Shown: positions 35,253 through 44,372, counted from the stretch's first letter. The stretch: DNA of 64,000 nt from Nocardia sp. NBC_01329 (GCF_035956715.1 NZ_CP108381.1:1240001-1304000), one strand, 5' to 3'. Numbers and translations: made by a program. Notes: generated by a model not told the origin, from the sequence alone.

Positions 35253-36289
35253 TCACTTTCTCCGCGACCACAGTTCTCGTTCTCGCCCTGATCGCGGCGC
35301 TCGTGGTGGCACTGGGCGTATGGGCCTACTCCACCGCGAACAGGCTGGACCGACTGCATGTGCGCACCGACCTGGCCTGGCACGCCCTCGACGCTGCCCT
35401 GGCCCGCCGGGCCGTGGTGGGCCGCGCGGTCGCGGTATCGCTGTCCGGGCCCGAGGCCGATTCCGGCGAGTCCGCCCGGCGGCTGTCCGTGCTCGCCGAT
35501 CGCGCCGAACGCGCCGGTCGCGAGGACCGGGAAACGGTGGAGAACCAGTTGGCGGCGGCGCTGTCGGCCGTCGATATCGCCCGGCTGCCACCGCAGCAGG
35601 TCGCCGAACTGGCCGATGCGGAGGCCCGGGTGTTGATAGCGCGGCGCTTCCACAACGACGCCGTCCGCGACACTCTGGCGCTGCGGACCCGCCGCCCGGT
35701 GCGCTGGCTCCACCTGGGCGGTACCGCGCCCGTGCCCACCTATTTCGAGATTGCCGAACGGGCCACTCCCGCGGCATCGACCGGCCTCGAGGTCGACACC
35801 ACTCGGGTGTCGGCGCGGGTGGCACTGTTGGACGAACAGGGCCGGATCCTGCTCATGCGCGGGCACGATCCGTTGGTTCCGGAAGTGTCGTTCTGGTTCA
35901 CCGTCGGTGGCGGGGTGGAACCGGGGGAGACCCTGCGGGAAGCGGCGGTGCGCGAGGTATACGAGGAAACCGGCCTCACCGCCGATCCGTCCGCCCTGCG
36001 GGGTCCGATCTGGCGCCGGGTCGCGGTGTTCCCGTTCAACGGTGATCTGATCCGCTCGGAGGAACTGTTCTTCGCCCTGCGAGTCCCGCGATTCGAGCCC
36101 GACGCGGCCGACCTGACCTATGTGGAGCAGCGGTCCATCACCGGTAGCCAGTGGTGCAATCCGGACGAGATCCGGATGCATATCGCGGCGGGTGAGATCG
36201 TCTATCCATATCAGCTGGACGAACTGCTCGCAGAGGCGGCCGCGGCGGCCGATGCGACGGGCGATCCGGAGGTCCGCTCCATCCGGTGA
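35249..36289 (+). CDS. membrane-anchored NUDIX hydrolase
   Basis: 346 residues. One N-terminal transmembrane helix (about 5-28) is followed by a LemA-like helical region (about 30-150). A C-terminal NUDIX domain has the box GGGVEPGETLREAAVREVYEETG, which keeps the catalytic REVYEE core. It is the last annotated gene of the PIM operon and positionally equals M. tuberculosis Rv2609c. The NUDIX substrate is not predictable, but a house-cleaning or lipid-nucleotide role at the membrane fits the context. The ATG overlaps pimA by 4 nt. Confidence 0.87.
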   Translation: MITFSATTVLVLALIAALVVALGVWAYSTANRLDRLHVRTDLAWHALDAALARRAVVGRAVAVSLSGPEADSGESARRLSVLADRAERAGREDRETVENQLAAALSAVDIARLPPQQVAELADAEARVLIARRFHNDAVRDTLALRTRRPVRWLHLGGTAPVPTYFEIAERATPAASTGLEVDTTRVSARVALLDEQGRILLMRGHDPLVPEVSFWFTVGGGVEPGETLREAAVREVYEETGLTADPSALRGPIWRRVAVFPFNGDLIRSEELFFALRVPRFEPDAADLTYVEQRSITGSQWCNPDEIRMHIAAGEIVYPYQLDELLAEAAAAADATGDPEVRSIR

Positions 36290-36374
36290 ATGTGACCGGG
36301 CTCACTGACGTGATAGTGTCGCGGGCGGTTTGGCACATCGAGAATGTGTCGATTCGGTGTGCGGAGGTGAATAC

Positions 36375-36467
36375 GTGTCCTACATCCTGTTCGATTACCT
36401 GTTGCCGATTCTGGGTCCCGGCGCCGCCGAGTACTGGGCGAAGCTGCTGGTCGTCAATCCGATCTGA
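36375..36467 (+). CDS. possible 30-residue small protein
   Basis: GTG 36375 opens a 31-codon frame ending at 36467. GGAGGTG at 36363-36369 gives a strong, well-spaced ribosome binding site, and a candidate -10 (TAGTGT, 36314-36319) lies upstream. A perfect intrinsic terminator follows 17 nt after the stop. The peptide starts MSYILFDYLLPILG and is hydrophobic and uncharged in its first half. No family is recognised. Confidence 0.45.
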   Translation: MSYILFDYLLPILGPGAAEYWAKLLVVNPI

Positions 36468-36483
36468 TTCGGTTTCGGAGTGC

Positions 36484-36524
36484 CCGCCGGGCCGGTGTTC
36501 GCACCGGCCCGGCGGCGTCTTTTT
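36484..36524 (+). terminator. strong intrinsic terminator with TTCG tetraloop
   Basis: A 14-bp perfect stem (36484-36497 with 36502-36515) is closed by a TTCG loop and followed by CGTCTTTTT (36517-36524). It is the clearest canonical terminator in the window and closes the thrS-to-nudix transcription unit and the small ORF. Confidence 0.85.
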
Positions 36525-36616
36525 CCGGTCCAGTATCCGGAGGTCGGCGGATAGACGCAGGTGGGTATCAGTCCAGTGTGATCCAACTGGCTATGAAGCC
36601 GGTTTGTCGCCGCACC

Positions 36617-36622
36617 TAGAAT
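36617..36622 (+). promoter_or_regulatory. -10 element of pdxS promoter
   Basis: TAGAAT lies 71 bp before the chosen pdxS start and 4 nt before an in-frame GTG at 36627. Confidence 0.45.
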
Positions 36623-36636
36623 CGTGGTGTTCATCG

Positions 36637-36678
36637 ACGATCCACACCAGGTAACAGACGATCCACACCAGGCAACAG
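36637..36678 (+). repeat. 21-bp tandem direct repeat upstream of pdxS
   Basis: Two consecutive 21-bp units (36637-36657 and 36658-36678) differ at one base. The period is seven codons in the pdxS frame and would encode [14 protein letters not shown] if translation began upstream. Confidence 0.8.
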
Positions 36679-36692
36679 ACCCAGGAGCTGCC

Positions 36693-37613
36693 GTGACCGC
36701 GCCCGAGACCACCCAGACCCCCGACGCGACCCGCGAGGCCGGTACCGCCCGCGTGAAGCGCGGCATGGCCGAGATGCTCAAGGGCGGGGTGATCATGGAT
36801 GTCGTCACCCCCGACCAGGCCAAGATCGCCGAGGATGCCGGTGCCGTCGCGGTGATGGCGCTCGAGCGGGTGCCCGCCGATATCCGCGCCCAGGGCGGCG
36901 TATCGCGGATGAGCGATCCCGATATGATCGACGGGATCATCGAGGCGGTTTCCATCCCCGTGATGGCCAAGGCCCGGATCGGGCATTTCGTGGAGGCCCA
37001 GGTGTTGCAGAGCCTCGGCGTCGACTACATCGACGAGTCCGAGGTGCTGACCCCCGCCGATTATGCCAACCACATCGACAAATGGAACTTCACCATCCCG
37101 TTCGTCTGTGGTGCCACCAATCTCGGTGAGGCGCTGCGCCGGATCACCGAGGGAGCGGCCATGATCCGTTCCAAGGGTGAGGCCGGCACCGGCGACGTCT
37201 CCAACGCCACCACACATATGCGCAAGATCCGACAGGAGATCACCCGGCTGGCCTCGCTGCCCGCCGACGAACTCTTCGTCGCCGCCAAGGAACTGCAGGC
37301 GCCCTACGAACTGGTCAAAGAGATCGCCGAGACCGGGAAACTGCCGGTCGTGCTGTTCACCGCGGGCGGTATCGCCACACCGGCGGACGCGGCCATGATG
37401 ATGCAGCTCGGCGCCGAAGGCGTTTTCGTCGGTTCGGGCATCTTCAAATCCGGTAACCCGGCGCAGCGCGCGAGCGCGATCGTCAAGGCGACCACCTTCT
37501 ACGACGACCCGGATGTGCTGGCCAAGGTGTCGCGCGGTCTCGGTGAGGCGATGGTCGGCATCAATGTCGACGAAATCCCGCAGCCGCACCGGCTCGCCGA
37601 ACGCGGTTGGTGA
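36693..37613 (+). CDS. pdxS: PLP synthase lyase subunit PdxS
   Basis: 306-residue (beta/alpha)8 synthase that makes pyridoxal 5'-phosphate from ribose 5-phosphate, glyceraldehyde 3-phosphate and ammonia from PdxT. Highly conserved blocks include [16 protein letters not shown] with the first catalytic Lys region, [11 protein letters not shown] with the second, and [11 protein letters not shown] in the phosphate loop. GTG 36693 with CAGGAG upstream gives a normal length. An in-frame open extension to 36624 containing the heptapeptide repeat is possible. The glutaminase partner pdxT lies 1.8 kb downstream, separated by tesB. Confidence 0.96.
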   Translation: MTAPETTQTPDATREAGTARVKRGMAEMLKGGVIMDVVTPDQAKIAEDAGAVAVMALERVPADIRAQGGVSRMSDPDMIDGIIEAVSIPVMAKARIGHFVEAQVLQSLGVDYIDESEVLTPADYANHIDKWNFTIPFVCGATNLGEALRRITEGAAMIRSKGEAGTGDVSNATTHMRKIRQEITRLASLPADELFVAAKELQAPYELVKEIAETGKLPVVLFTAGGIATPADAAMMMQLGAEGVFVGSGIFKSGNPAQRASAIVKATTFYDDPDVLAKVSRGLGEAMVGINVDEIPQPHRLAERGW

Positions 37614-37769
37614 GCCGCGCGGAGAACATGCGGCCGACCGCTGTTCATCGCAGCGCCGACCCTGAGTCAGCAGCTGAAGGCGCTCGAGCGTGAACTCGTG
37701 CCGGAAGTTTCTGGACCGTGGCGAGGGCAGCATGTGGTGCGTCGGCCGGTTCGCCCAGCGTCGGCTCGG

Positions 37770-38384
37770 TCAGTCCGCGTCGATCCGCAGGGCGGGGCGG
37801 TCGGGGTGATCCCAGCGCACGAAGTGATCCGGTGTCTCGCTGTGCTCCCGATCGTGGGCGTGCAGGCCCGGTAAGGTCCAGGCTTCCTCATCCGGGGTGC
37901 CGCGGGTGAGTGCGGCCGCGCCGAGGTCGAGCCGGACGGTGAGGTCGAAGGGCAGTCCGCGCCCCAGGAGCATGGGGCCCGCGACGAACAGCACCGTCGC
38001 GGGTAACGCTGTGCGGCGTTGCGCCCGTGCGGAACGGTCGGCGGCCTCATCCCACAGCGCTGGCAGCCAGATACCGGCGTGGTGGACCGGATCGAGTACT
38101 TCGCGCCGGAGCGCCGAATAGTCGAACCACCCGGTGCGATAGGCGATCTCGTCGCGGCCGAACTCCATCCGCAGCGACGCGGGTCGCACGAAATCGTGCA
38201 GCGTGACCAGAGCCGCCGGACGACCGTCGGCCCGCACCCGATCCGCGGCGCGACGCGCGAAGTCCCATGGCCGGGCCGCGTCGGCGCCGTCGACACCGAC
38301 CACCCGGTGACCGTCCAGCGTTCGTAGGGTCCGGGTCACCAGGTCGGCGAGTGCGTCGGGGGTTGTCGGGGTGAAGCGCGGCAC
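37770..38384 (-). CDS. uridine kinase-like protein with degenerate P-loop
   Basis: 204 residues. The overall pattern resembles actinobacterial proteins labelled uridine kinase: an N-terminal strand VVGVDGADAARPW where the P-loop should be, then LVTLHDFVRPASLR, WFDYSALRREVLDP and a lid-like RRTALPATVLFVAGPMLL. The P-loop lacks the GKS/T residues, so ATP-dependent kinase activity is doubtful. GTG 38384 is the only start near the conserved N-terminus. It is on the strand opposite to pdxS and tesB, and about 150 bp without features precede its stop. Confidence 0.6.
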   Translation of the reverse strand: MPRFTPTTPDALADLVTRTLRTLDGHRVVGVDGADAARPWDFARRAADRVRADGRPAALVTLHDFVRPASLRMEFGRDEIAYRTGWFDYSALRREVLDPVHHAGIWLPALWDEAADRSARAQRRTALPATVLFVAGPMLLGRGLPFDLTVRLDLGAAALTRGTPDEEAWTLPGLHAHDREHSETPDHFVRWDHPDRPALRIDAD

Positions 38385-38466
38385 CGGATCATCTCAGCAG
38401 GTCCGGCCCGGCCCGCGGTGACGGGGATCAACCACGACCGGGTCATGGGAAATAGTCGGCTCGGGA

Positions 38467-38472
38467 TAATCT
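38467..38472 (+). promoter_or_regulatory. -10 element of leaderless tesB promoter
   Basis: GGGATAATCT places TAATCT 6 nt before ATG 38479, and no Shine-Dalgarno is present. Confidence 0.5.
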
Positions 38473-38478
38473 CAGCGG

Positions 38479-39297
38479 ATGGCGACTATCGAAGAGGCAT
38501 TGGAGATCGAACGCCTCGAGCGGGATATCTTCCGCGGCGCGTCCACTCAGACTCAGCTGCCGCGTACGTTCGGCGGACAGGTGGCGGGCCAGGCGCTGGT
38601 CGCGGCGGTGCGCACGGTGGAGCCGCGGTTCCAGGTGCATTCGCTGCACGGATATTTCCTGCGCCCCGGGAACCCCGCGGCGCCGACCGTCTATATGGTC
38701 GACCGGATCCGTGACGGTCGCTCCTTCTGTACCCGCCGGGTCACCGGGGTGCAGGACGGTGACGCGATATTCACCATGTCGGCTTCCTTCCACCTCGGCG
38801 ATCAGGGGCCCTCGCATCAGGACGAGATGGCCGATGTGCAGCCGCCGAACGATCTTCCCGACGCCAAGACCTCGATGGACCCGGAGCGGCTGTGGGCCAT
38901 GCGGGAATGGGAACACTGGGACATTCGCCCGGTACCGCAGGACCAGGTGACCCGGCGGCCGGGTGTGGTGTCCCCGCAGCAGGTGTGGTTCCGCTACCGG
39001 CATCCGCTGCCCGACGATCCGCTGTTCCACGTGTGCACGCTCGCCTATATGAGCGATATGACGCTGCTCGGCTCCTCGAAGGTCACCCACCCCGACGAGC
39101 TCACCCAGAACGCCTCGCTCGATCACGCGATGTGGTTCCTGCGCCCGTTCCGCACCGACGACTGGCTGCTCTACGATCAGTCGTCGCCGTCGGCCGGGTT
39201 CGGGCGCGCGCTGACCGGCGGCAAGATCTTCGATCGCGGCGGCCGGCTGGTCGCGGCCGTCGTCCAGGAGGGGCTGATCAGGACCCTGCGTCCTTAG
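38479..39297 (+). CDS. tesB: acyl-CoA thioesterase II
   Basis: 272-residue double hot-dog thioesterase. The first domain ends with [17 protein letters not shown]. The second contains [22 protein letters not shown] and [10 protein letters not shown], with the Asp, Thr/Ser and Gln positions of the TesB catalytic set. It hydrolyses medium- to long-chain acyl-CoAs in the cytoplasm. It lies between pdxS and pdxT as in M. tuberculosis (tesB2). The leaderless-type promoter suggests its own transcription start. Confidence 0.93.
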   Translation: MATIEEALEIERLERDIFRGASTQTQLPRTFGGQVAGQALVAAVRTVEPRFQVHSLHGYFLRPGNPAAPTVYMVDRIRDGRSFCTRRVTGVQDGDAIFTMSASFHLGDQGPSHQDEMADVQPPNDLPDAKTSMDPERLWAMREWEHWDIRPVPQDQVTRRPGVVSPQQVWFRYRHPLPDDPLFHVCTLAYMSDMTLLGSSKVTHPDELTQNASLDHAMWFLRPFRTDDWLLYDQSSPSAGFGRALTGGKIFDRGGRLVAAVVQEGLIRTLRP

Positions 39298-39373
39298 CCG
39301 GAACCGGCCCGCGGATATACCGGCGCCGCCCGCCGGGAGCCGGGGGTGACCCCGGGCACACCGGCCCGGCTCG

Positions 39374-39379
39374 TAAGCT
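39374..39379 (+). promoter_or_regulatory. -10 element of leaderless pdxT promoter
   Basis: CTCG-TAAGCT is followed by 7 nt and then GTG 39387. The pattern is shared with 28301-28318. Confidence 0.5.
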
Positions 39380-39386
39380 CGCACAG

Positions 39387-40076
39387 GTGAACGAGTCTGC
39401 GGTTTCCCCGGAATCGGTGGCCGAGCCGGAGGCCGGTGCCGCACCCACCCAGCCCACGATCGGCGTGCTGGCCCTGCAGGGTGATGTCCGGGAACATATC
39501 GCCGTACTCGCCGAGTGCGGTGCCCGCCCGGTCCTGGTCCGCCGACCAGCCGAACTGGCCGCGGTCGATGCGCTGGTACTGCCCGGTGGGGAATCCACCG
39601 CGATCAGCAAACTGCTGGAGATCTTCGAACTGCTCGAACCGCTACGGGCCCGGCTGCGCGCCGGGATGCCGGCCTTCGGGTCCTGCGCCGGTATGATCCT
39701 GCTCGCGAGCGAGGTGCTCGACACCCGCCCTGATGCCCAGCACCTGAACGGAATCGATATGACGGTGCGCCGCAATGCCTTCGGGCGTCAGGTCGATTCG
39801 TTCGAGACCGATGTCGAGTTCACCGGTCTGCCCGGAGGTCCGGTCCGGGCGGTGTTCATCCGGGCCCCGTGGGTAGAGCGGGCCGGCGACGGGGTCGAGG
39901 TGCTGGCCCGGGTACCGGGTGGTCCGGCCGCGGGGCGGATCGTCGCAGTACGGCAGGGCCCGGTCGTGGCCACCGCCTTCCACCCGGAAGTGACCGGTGA
40001 TCACCGTGTGCACCGAATGTTCGTCGATCTGGTGCGTGGCGTAGCGTTATCGACCGATACCGTGCCATCGACCTGA
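39387..40076 (+). CDS. pdxT: PLP synthase glutaminase subunit PdxT
   Basis: 229-residue class I glutamine amidotransferase that feeds ammonia to PdxS. Visible landmarks are [25 protein letters not shown], the nucleophile Cys100 in GSCAGM, and the His/Glu pair in FHPEVTGD. The N-terminal 25 residues before TIGVLALQG are longer than usual, but GTG 39387 fits the leaderless promoter 7 nt upstream. yebC follows after 12 nt and may be co-transcribed. Confidence 0.95.
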   Translation: MNESAVSPESVAEPEAGAAPTQPTIGVLALQGDVREHIAVLAECGARPVLVRRPAELAAVDALVLPGGESTAISKLLEIFELLEPLRARLRAGMPAFGSCAGMILLASEVLDTRPDAQHLNGIDMTVRRNAFGRQVDSFETDVEFTGLPGGPVRAVFIRAPWVERAGDGVEVLARVPGGPAAGRIVAVRQGPVVATAFHPEVTGDHRVHRMFVDLVRGVALSTDTVPST

Positions 40077-40088
40077 AGGAAGTTGGGA

Positions 40089-40844
40089 ATGAGCGGCCAC
40101 TCCAAATGGGCCACCACCAAGCACAAGAAGGCAGCGATCGATGCCAAGCGTGGCAAGCTCTTTGCCAAGCTGATCAAGAACATCGAGGTGGCGGCCCGGA
40201 CCGGCGGTGGCGATCCGGAAGGCAACCCGACGCTGTTCGATGCCATCCAGAAGGCCAAGAAGTCCTCGGTTCCCAACGATAATATCGAGCGCGCACGTAA
40301 GCGCGGCGGCGGCGAGGAAGCCGGCGGCGCCGACTGGCAGACGATCATGTACGAGGGCTACGGCCCCAACGGGGTCGCCGTGCTGATCGAGTGCCTCACC
40401 GACAACCGCAACCGGGCCGCCGGTGAGGTGCGCGTCGCCATGACCCGCAACGGCGGGAACATGGCAGACCCGGGATCGGTCTCGTATCTGTTCCACCGCA
40501 AGGGTGTCGTCACTCTCGAGAAGAACGGTCTCTCGGAGGACGATGTGCTGACGGCGGTCCTGGACGCCGGTGCCGAGGAGGTCAACGATCTCGGCGAATC
40601 GTTCGAGGTGATCAGCGAGCCCGGTGATCTGATCGAGGTCCGGAAGGCGCTGCAGTCCTCCGACATCGACTACGACTCGGCGGAATCGGGTTTCCAGCCG
40701 TCGGTGAGTGTCGCGGTCGACGCGGAGGGCGCCCGGAAGGTGTTCAAGCTGGTCGACGCGCTGGAGGACAGCGACGACGTCCAGAACGTCTACACCAATG
40801 TCGATATCTCCGACGAGGTACTCGCCGAACTGGATGCCGACTAG
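40089..40844 (+). CDS. YebC/PmpR-family transcriptional regulator
   Basis: 251-residue YebC-family protein, starting [23 protein letters not shown] and containing [20 protein letters not shown]. Family members bind DNA or, in recent work on relatives, assist ribosomes at polyproline stretches. GAAGGA 8 nt upstream supports ATG 40089 rather than the TTG at 40083. In M. tuberculosis the homologue (Rv2603c) also follows pdxT. The stop codon shares the palindrome CTAG (40841-40844) with the stop of the convergent SRPBCC gene. Confidence 0.95.
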   Translation: MSGHSKWATTKHKKAAIDAKRGKLFAKLIKNIEVAARTGGGDPEGNPTLFDAIQKAKKSSVPNDNIERARKRGGGEEAGGADWQTIMYEGYGPNGVAVLIECLTDNRNRAAGEVRVAMTRNGGNMADPGSVSYLFHRKGVVTLEKNGLSEDDVLTAVLDAGAEEVNDLGESFEVISEPGDLIEVRKALQSSDIDYDSAESGFQPSVSVAVDAEGARKVFKLVDALEDSDDVQNVYTNVDISDEVLAELDAD

Positions 40845-41335
40845 TCGGTGAGGTTCGTGTAGTAATCCCGCAACGCGGGATAGTAATCGTCGAAGTCGGG
40901 GCGTCGCGCATCGCTGCGCGACGCCCCGAACGCGTCGAGATAGTAATCCCACCCCGGCCCGATCTCGGGAAGCTCCCGAGTCGAATCCAGATGGTGGACG
41001 AATTCCAACTCGGTCTGCCCGTCCTGCTCGGAGAGCGTCACCTCGAGATGCCAGCTGCCGTGCTCGTCCACGGCGCGCAGGGCGAGCCGACTCGGTGGGT
41101 CGCATATCTCGATGGTGTACTCGCTCCACGGTTGTCCTTCCTCGTAGGACTGCTTCACCCGGATTGTCCGGCCAGGTCCCGCATCGCCCTCCCACGGCCC
41201 GAACCAGCGGGCGGTGCGCTCGGATTCGGTGATACCGGCCCAGACGTCCTCGATGGGCGCGCGGTAGGTGCGGGTGAGGATCAGATCGTGACCGCCCGGT
41301 GTGGGTTCCAAGCGGCCGGTGGGACGGATGCTCAT
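40841..41335 (-). CDS. SRPBCC (AHSA1-like) domain protein
   Basis: 164-residue START/AHSA1-like protein. Typical marks are the N-terminal [33 protein letters not shown] (a run beginning RTYRAP and ending RWFGPW) and a central [20 protein letters not shown] strand pair. It is translationally coupled to the ArsR gene before it (ATGA), a common partnership in actinobacteria in which the ArsR protein represses both. The ligand is unknown. Its 3' coding end contains a perfect 14-bp hairpin (40897-40928). Confidence 0.85.
   Translation of the reverse strand: MSIRPTGRLEPTPGGHDLILTRTYRAPIEDVWAGITESERTARWFGPWEGDAGPGRTIRVKQSYEEGQPWSEYTIEICDPPSRLALRAVDEHGSWHLEVTLSEQDGQTELEFVHHLDSTRELPEIGPGWDYYLDAFGASRSDARRPDFDDYYPALRDYYTNLTD
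40864..40928. terminator. two hairpins after yebC, inside the convergent gene
   Basis: ATCCCGC-AAC-GCGGGAT (40865-40881 region) begins about 20 nt after the yebC stop. A perfect 14-bp stem with TCGC loop (40897-40910 with 40915-40928) follows. Either could end yebC transcription, though there is no T run. Both lie in the coding region of the SRPBCC gene. Confidence 0.4.
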
Positions 41336-41736
41336 GCCGAGTGCTCCTCGTCGTCGGAAATTGCCGAATTACCGGAACGCGGTGCGCCCGGCTCCGGCCG
41401 GATGGTGTCGTCCCGGCGTTCTCGCCGGGTTCGGTAGACCTCGGTAGCCAGCGCGTCGAGCCGGTGTTCCCAGGTTGCGGGTGCGTCCAGGGCGGTGAGC
41501 CAGGTGCGCAAGTCGCGCAGTGGCGCGGTGTCCAGGGCGTAGTACCGCTGCCGCCCCACCAGTTCGTCGCGAACCAGGCCGCTGTCGCGCAGGACCCGCA
41601 GATGCCGGCTGATTGCGGGCCGGCTGATCGGGAACCGGGCCGCGATGGCGCCCGCGGTGTGGCGGGTGCCGCGCAGCATCTCCAGGATCTCCCGCCGTAT
41701 CGGGTCGGCAATCGCCGCGGCCACCTCGTCCACCAC
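41332..41736 (-). CDS. ArsR-family transcriptional repressor
   Basis: 134-residue winged helix protein. The N-terminal VAAAIADPIRREILEMLRG is the ArsR alpha-1 region, and the recognition helix is in FPISRPAISRHLRVLRDSGLV, followed by the wing GRQRYYAL. No metal-binding Cys pair is present, so it is not a classic metal sensor. It likely represses itself and the SRPBCC gene through the palindrome at 41743-41758. GTG 41736 and GTG 41733 are both possible, and the second fits a leaderless start. Confidence 0.9.
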   Translation of the reverse strand: MVDEVAAAIADPIRREILEMLRGTRHTAGAIAARFPISRPAISRHLRVLRDSGLVRDELVGRQRYYALDTAPLRDLRTWLTALDAPATWEHRLDALATEVYRTRRERRDDTIRPEPGAPRSGNSAISDDEEHSA

Positions 41737-41739
41737 AAA

Positions 41740-41758
41740 AGTGTAACCAGTTGGTTAC
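41740..41758 (-). promoter_or_regulatory. ArsR operator palindrome overlapping promoter
   Basis: GTAACCA-GT-TGGTTAC (41743-41758) is a perfect 7-bp inverted repeat. On the minus strand TACACT (41745-41740) forms a -10 within it, 6 nt before GTG 41733. This is the usual operator shape for ArsR/SRPBCC pairs. Confidence 0.65.
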
Positions 41759-41847
41759 GCGTTTGTCCATGGAACCTGTCAGGTCTCGATCAGGAGAGCG
41801 GCGGGTGTGCCCCGTGGAGGGGCCGCGAGCGGCGGCACAATGACGAG

Positions 41848-41974
41848 ATGGTCGCTGTGACTCTTGTGCACCGGGATATCACCGAGCGGCAGGTCGACGC
41901 GGGTCGAGGAGGCGCGGTTCGTACTCTTCGACACCACCGCCTACGACATCTTCGCAGCGCAACAGGGTTCCTGA
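41848..41974 (+). pseudogene. remnant of a macro-domain (ADP-ribose) protein
   Basis: The start reads MVAVTLVHRDITERQVDA, the typical first strand and ADP-ribose-binding D of a macro domain. About 60 nt later, in another frame, comes ARFVLFDTTAYDIFAAQQ then a stop (TGA 41972), which matches the C-terminal helix of the same family. The 120-150 residues expected between are gone and the frame is shifted. This is an internal-deletion relic just upstream of ruvC. The identification rests on short motifs, so it is moderate in certainty. Confidence 0.55.
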
Positions 41975-42027
41975 ACGCCCGGCGACCCGGGTCCGTGTCA
42001 CTGGCGTCGAGATATCAGGTCCTGCAC

Positions 42028-42049
42028 TAGACTTCGAACAACTGTTCGT
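42028..42049 (+). promoter_or_regulatory. SOS (LexA) box and -10 of ruvCAB
   Basis: TCGAAC-AACT-GTTCGT (42034-42049) is a near-perfect actinobacterial LexA box. It directly follows the -10 TAGACT (42028-42033), so LexA binding would block transcription of ruvCAB until DNA damage. GGGAAGGG (42053-42060) is the ribosome binding site. Confidence 0.8.
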
Positions 42050-42069
42050 TCTGGGAAGGGATTCGTCGG

Positions 42070-42639
42070 GTGCGGGTGATGGGCGTCGACCCCGGGCTCA
42101 CCCGGTGCGGGGTGAGCATGGTCGAAGGGGGAACCGGGCGCACCGTCCGGGCGATCGCGGTCGATGTGGTCCGCACTCCGGCCGATATGGATCTTTCCCA
42201 GCGCCTGCTGCGTATCTCCGACGCCGCCGAGGAATGGATGGACACCCACCATCCCGAGGTCGTGGCGGTCGAGCGTGTGTTCGCGCAGCACAATGTGCGC
42301 ACCGCCATGGGTACCGCACAGGCCGGCGGCGTTATCGCGCTGGCAGCCGCGCGCCGCGAGATCCCGGTGATGTTCCATACTCCCAGTGAGGTGAAGGCGG
42401 CCGTCACCGGTAGCGGCACCGCGGACAAGAAACAGGTGACCGCCATGGTCACCCGGATCCTCGGGCTCGCGGCACCACCGAAACCGGCCGATGCCGCCGA
42501 TGCGCTCGCACTCGCCATCTGTCACTGCTGGCGGGCGCCGCTGCTGGAACGGATGGCCAGGGCCGAGGCCCTGGCCGCGCGAGCTCGGCAGCAGTACACA
42601 CAACGACTGGAACAGCAGCGGAAGGCGGTGCGCGGGTGA
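42070..42639 (+). CDS. ruvC: Holliday junction resolvase RuvC
   Basis: 189-residue RNase H-fold nuclease. The acidic active-site residues are visible: Asp in [10 protein letters not shown], Glu in [11 protein letters not shown], and the Asp pair in [14 protein letters not shown]. It cuts four-way junctions moved by RuvAB during recombinational repair. The GTG start has GGGAAGGG upstream. It overlaps ruvA by 4 nt and heads the SOS-controlled ruvCAB operon. Confidence 0.97.
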   Translation: MRVMGVDPGLTRCGVSMVEGGTGRTVRAIAVDVVRTPADMDLSQRLLRISDAAEEWMDTHHPEVVAVERVFAQHNVRTAMGTAQAGGVIALAAARREIPVMFHTPSEVKAAVTGSGTADKKQVTAMVTRILGLAAPPKPADAADALALAICHCWRAPLLERMARAEALAARARQQYTQRLEQQRKAVRG

Positions 42640-43238
42640 TCGCGTCCATTCGCGGCGAAGTTCTCGAACTCGCCCTCGACCATGTGGTGCTGGAGGCGTC
42701 CGGCGTCGGATACCAGCTCAACGCGACCCCCGCGACGCTGGCCGGGCTCACCCGTGGTGAGCAGGCCCGGCTGTATACGGCGCTGATCGTGCGCGAGGAC
42801 TCCATGACCCTGTACGGGTTCGCCGACACCGAGGCGCGCGATCTGTTCGGCCTGCTGCAGACCGTATCCGGGGTCGGTCCCCGACTGGCCATGGCCGTGC
42901 TGGCGGTGCTGGAGCCCGAGGCGTTGCGCAAGGCGCTGGCCGCCGGGGATATCGCGGCGCTCACCCGCGTTCCGGGGATCGGTAAACGTGGGGCCGAACG
43001 GATGGTCGTGGAACTGCGGGACAAGGTGAATCTGGTTCCGGTACCAGCGGACGGCACTGCCGCGGTCGTGCCGGTACACACTCCGGTCCGCGATCAGGTG
43101 GTGGAGGCACTCACCGGTCTCGGGTTCCCGCTCAAACAGGCCGAATCGGCAGTGGACGCCGTCTTGACCGAGAATCCGGACGCCGGGAATTCGGCTGCGT
43201 TGCGTGCCGCGCTCGCGGTTCTGGGTAAGAACCGGTAG
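42636..43238 (+). CDS. ruvA: Holliday junction DNA helicase subunit RuvA
   Basis: 200-residue junction-recognition subunit. The N-terminal OB fold starts [21 protein letters not shown] (split as MIASIRGEV). Paired helix-hairpin-helix motifs are seen in [17 protein letters not shown] and [19 protein letters not shown]-terminal domain III (about 150-200) contacts RuvB. The start overlaps ruvC (GTGA), and ruvB follows after 6 nt. Confidence 0.97.
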   Translation: MIASIRGEVLELALDHVVLEASGVGYQLNATPATLAGLTRGEQARLYTALIVREDSMTLYGFADTEARDLFGLLQTVSGVGPRLAMAVLAVLEPEALRKALAAGDIAALTRVPGIGKRGAERMVVELRDKVNLVPVPADGTAAVVPVHTPVRDQVVEALTGLGFPLKQAESAVDAVLTENPDAGNSAALRAALAVLGKNR

Positions 43239-43244
43239 GCCGCG

Positions 43245-44333
43245 ATGGAGCACGACGACCCCCCGAATTCCACGGAATCCCCGGTCAGCGCCGGATACCT
43301 GGCCTCCGACGGCGATACCGACTCCGGGCTGCGCCCGACCTCGCTGGAGGGGTTCATCGGCCAGCCGCGCGTGCGCGAACAGTTGGAACTGGTGCTGCGT
43401 GGCGCCCGGGCGCGCGGCGGCACCCCCGACCACATCCTGCTGTCCGGACCGCCGGGTCTGGGTAAGACGAGCCTGGCGATGATCATCGCCGGCGAACTGG
43501 GCACCGCATTGCGAATCACCTCCGGGCCGGCCCTGGAACGGGCCGGTGATCTGGCCGCCATGCTCAGCAATCTGGTGCCCGGGGACGTGCTGTTCATCGA
43601 CGAGATCCACCGTATCGCGCGGCCCGCCGAAGAGATGCTGTACCTGGCGATGGAGGATTTCCGGGTCGACGTGGTGGTCGGGAAGGGACCGGGCGCGACC
43701 TCGATCCCTCTCGATATCGCCCAGTTCACTCTGGTGGGGGCGACCACTCGGTCCGGCGCGTTGACCGGCCCGCTACGCGACCGGTTCGGATTCACCGGCC
43801 ACATGGACTTCTACGAACCCGATGAACTGCTGTTGATCCTGCAGCGCTCCGCGCAGATCCTCGGGGTGGGTATCGACACCGACGCCGCGGCCGAGATCGC
43901 GGGCCGCTCCCGCGGGACGCCGCGGATCGCCAACCGGCTGCTGCGCCGGGTCCGCGATTACGCCGAGGTGCGGGCCGACGGGCTGATCACCCTCGCCGTC
44001 GCCCGCGCCGCGCTCGAGGTCTACGACGTCGATCCGATGGGGCTCGACCGGCTCGACCGGGCAGTGCTGGGGGCCCTGGTCCGTGGATTCGGTGGAGGGC
44101 CGGTCGGTGTATCGACGCTGGCCGTGGCGGTCGGTGAGGAACCGGCGACGGTCGAGGAGGTGTGCGAACCGTTCCTGGTTCGGGCCGGGATGGTCGCACG
44201 TACACCGCGCGGGCGTGTCGCCACCGCTACCGCCTGGTCGCACCTGGGCCTGACCCCGCCCCCCGACCTGGTGTTCGGCGCGCTGGAGGTCCGGAGTCGC
44301 GAACCCCACCCGACACTCGACCTGTTCGAGTGA
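43245..44333 (+). CDS. ruvB: Holliday junction DNA helicase subunit RuvB
   Basis: 362-residue AAA+ motor. Walker A is [11 protein letters not shown] near residue 66, Walker B LFIDEIHR near 115, sensor 1 is GATTRSG and the Arg finger region is GPLRDRFGF. The C-terminal winged helix follows (RTPRGRVAT). It drives branch migration with RuvA. The ATG is preceded by a weak GGCCG stretch only, so coupling to ruvA translation is likely. Confidence 0.97.
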   Translation: MEHDDPPNSTESPVSAGYLASDGDTDSGLRPTSLEGFIGQPRVREQLELVLRGARARGGTPDHILLSGPPGLGKTSLAMIIAGELGTALRITSGPALERAGDLAAMLSNLVPGDVLFIDEIHRIARPAEEMLYLAMEDFRVDVVVGKGPGATSIPLDIAQFTLVGATTRSGALTGPLRDRFGFTGHMDFYEPDELLLILQRSAQILGVGIDTDAAAEIAGRSRGTPRIANRLLRRVRDYAEVRADGLITLAVARAALEVYDVDPMGLDRLDRAVLGALVRGFGGGPVGVSTLAVAVGEEPATVEEVCEPFLVRAGMVARTPRGRVATATAWSHLGLTPPPDLVFGALEVRSREPHPTLDLFE

Positions 44334-44372
44334 GGAGCCGCGTCCGTGCCCGGTGACACCCCACCGAATCGC

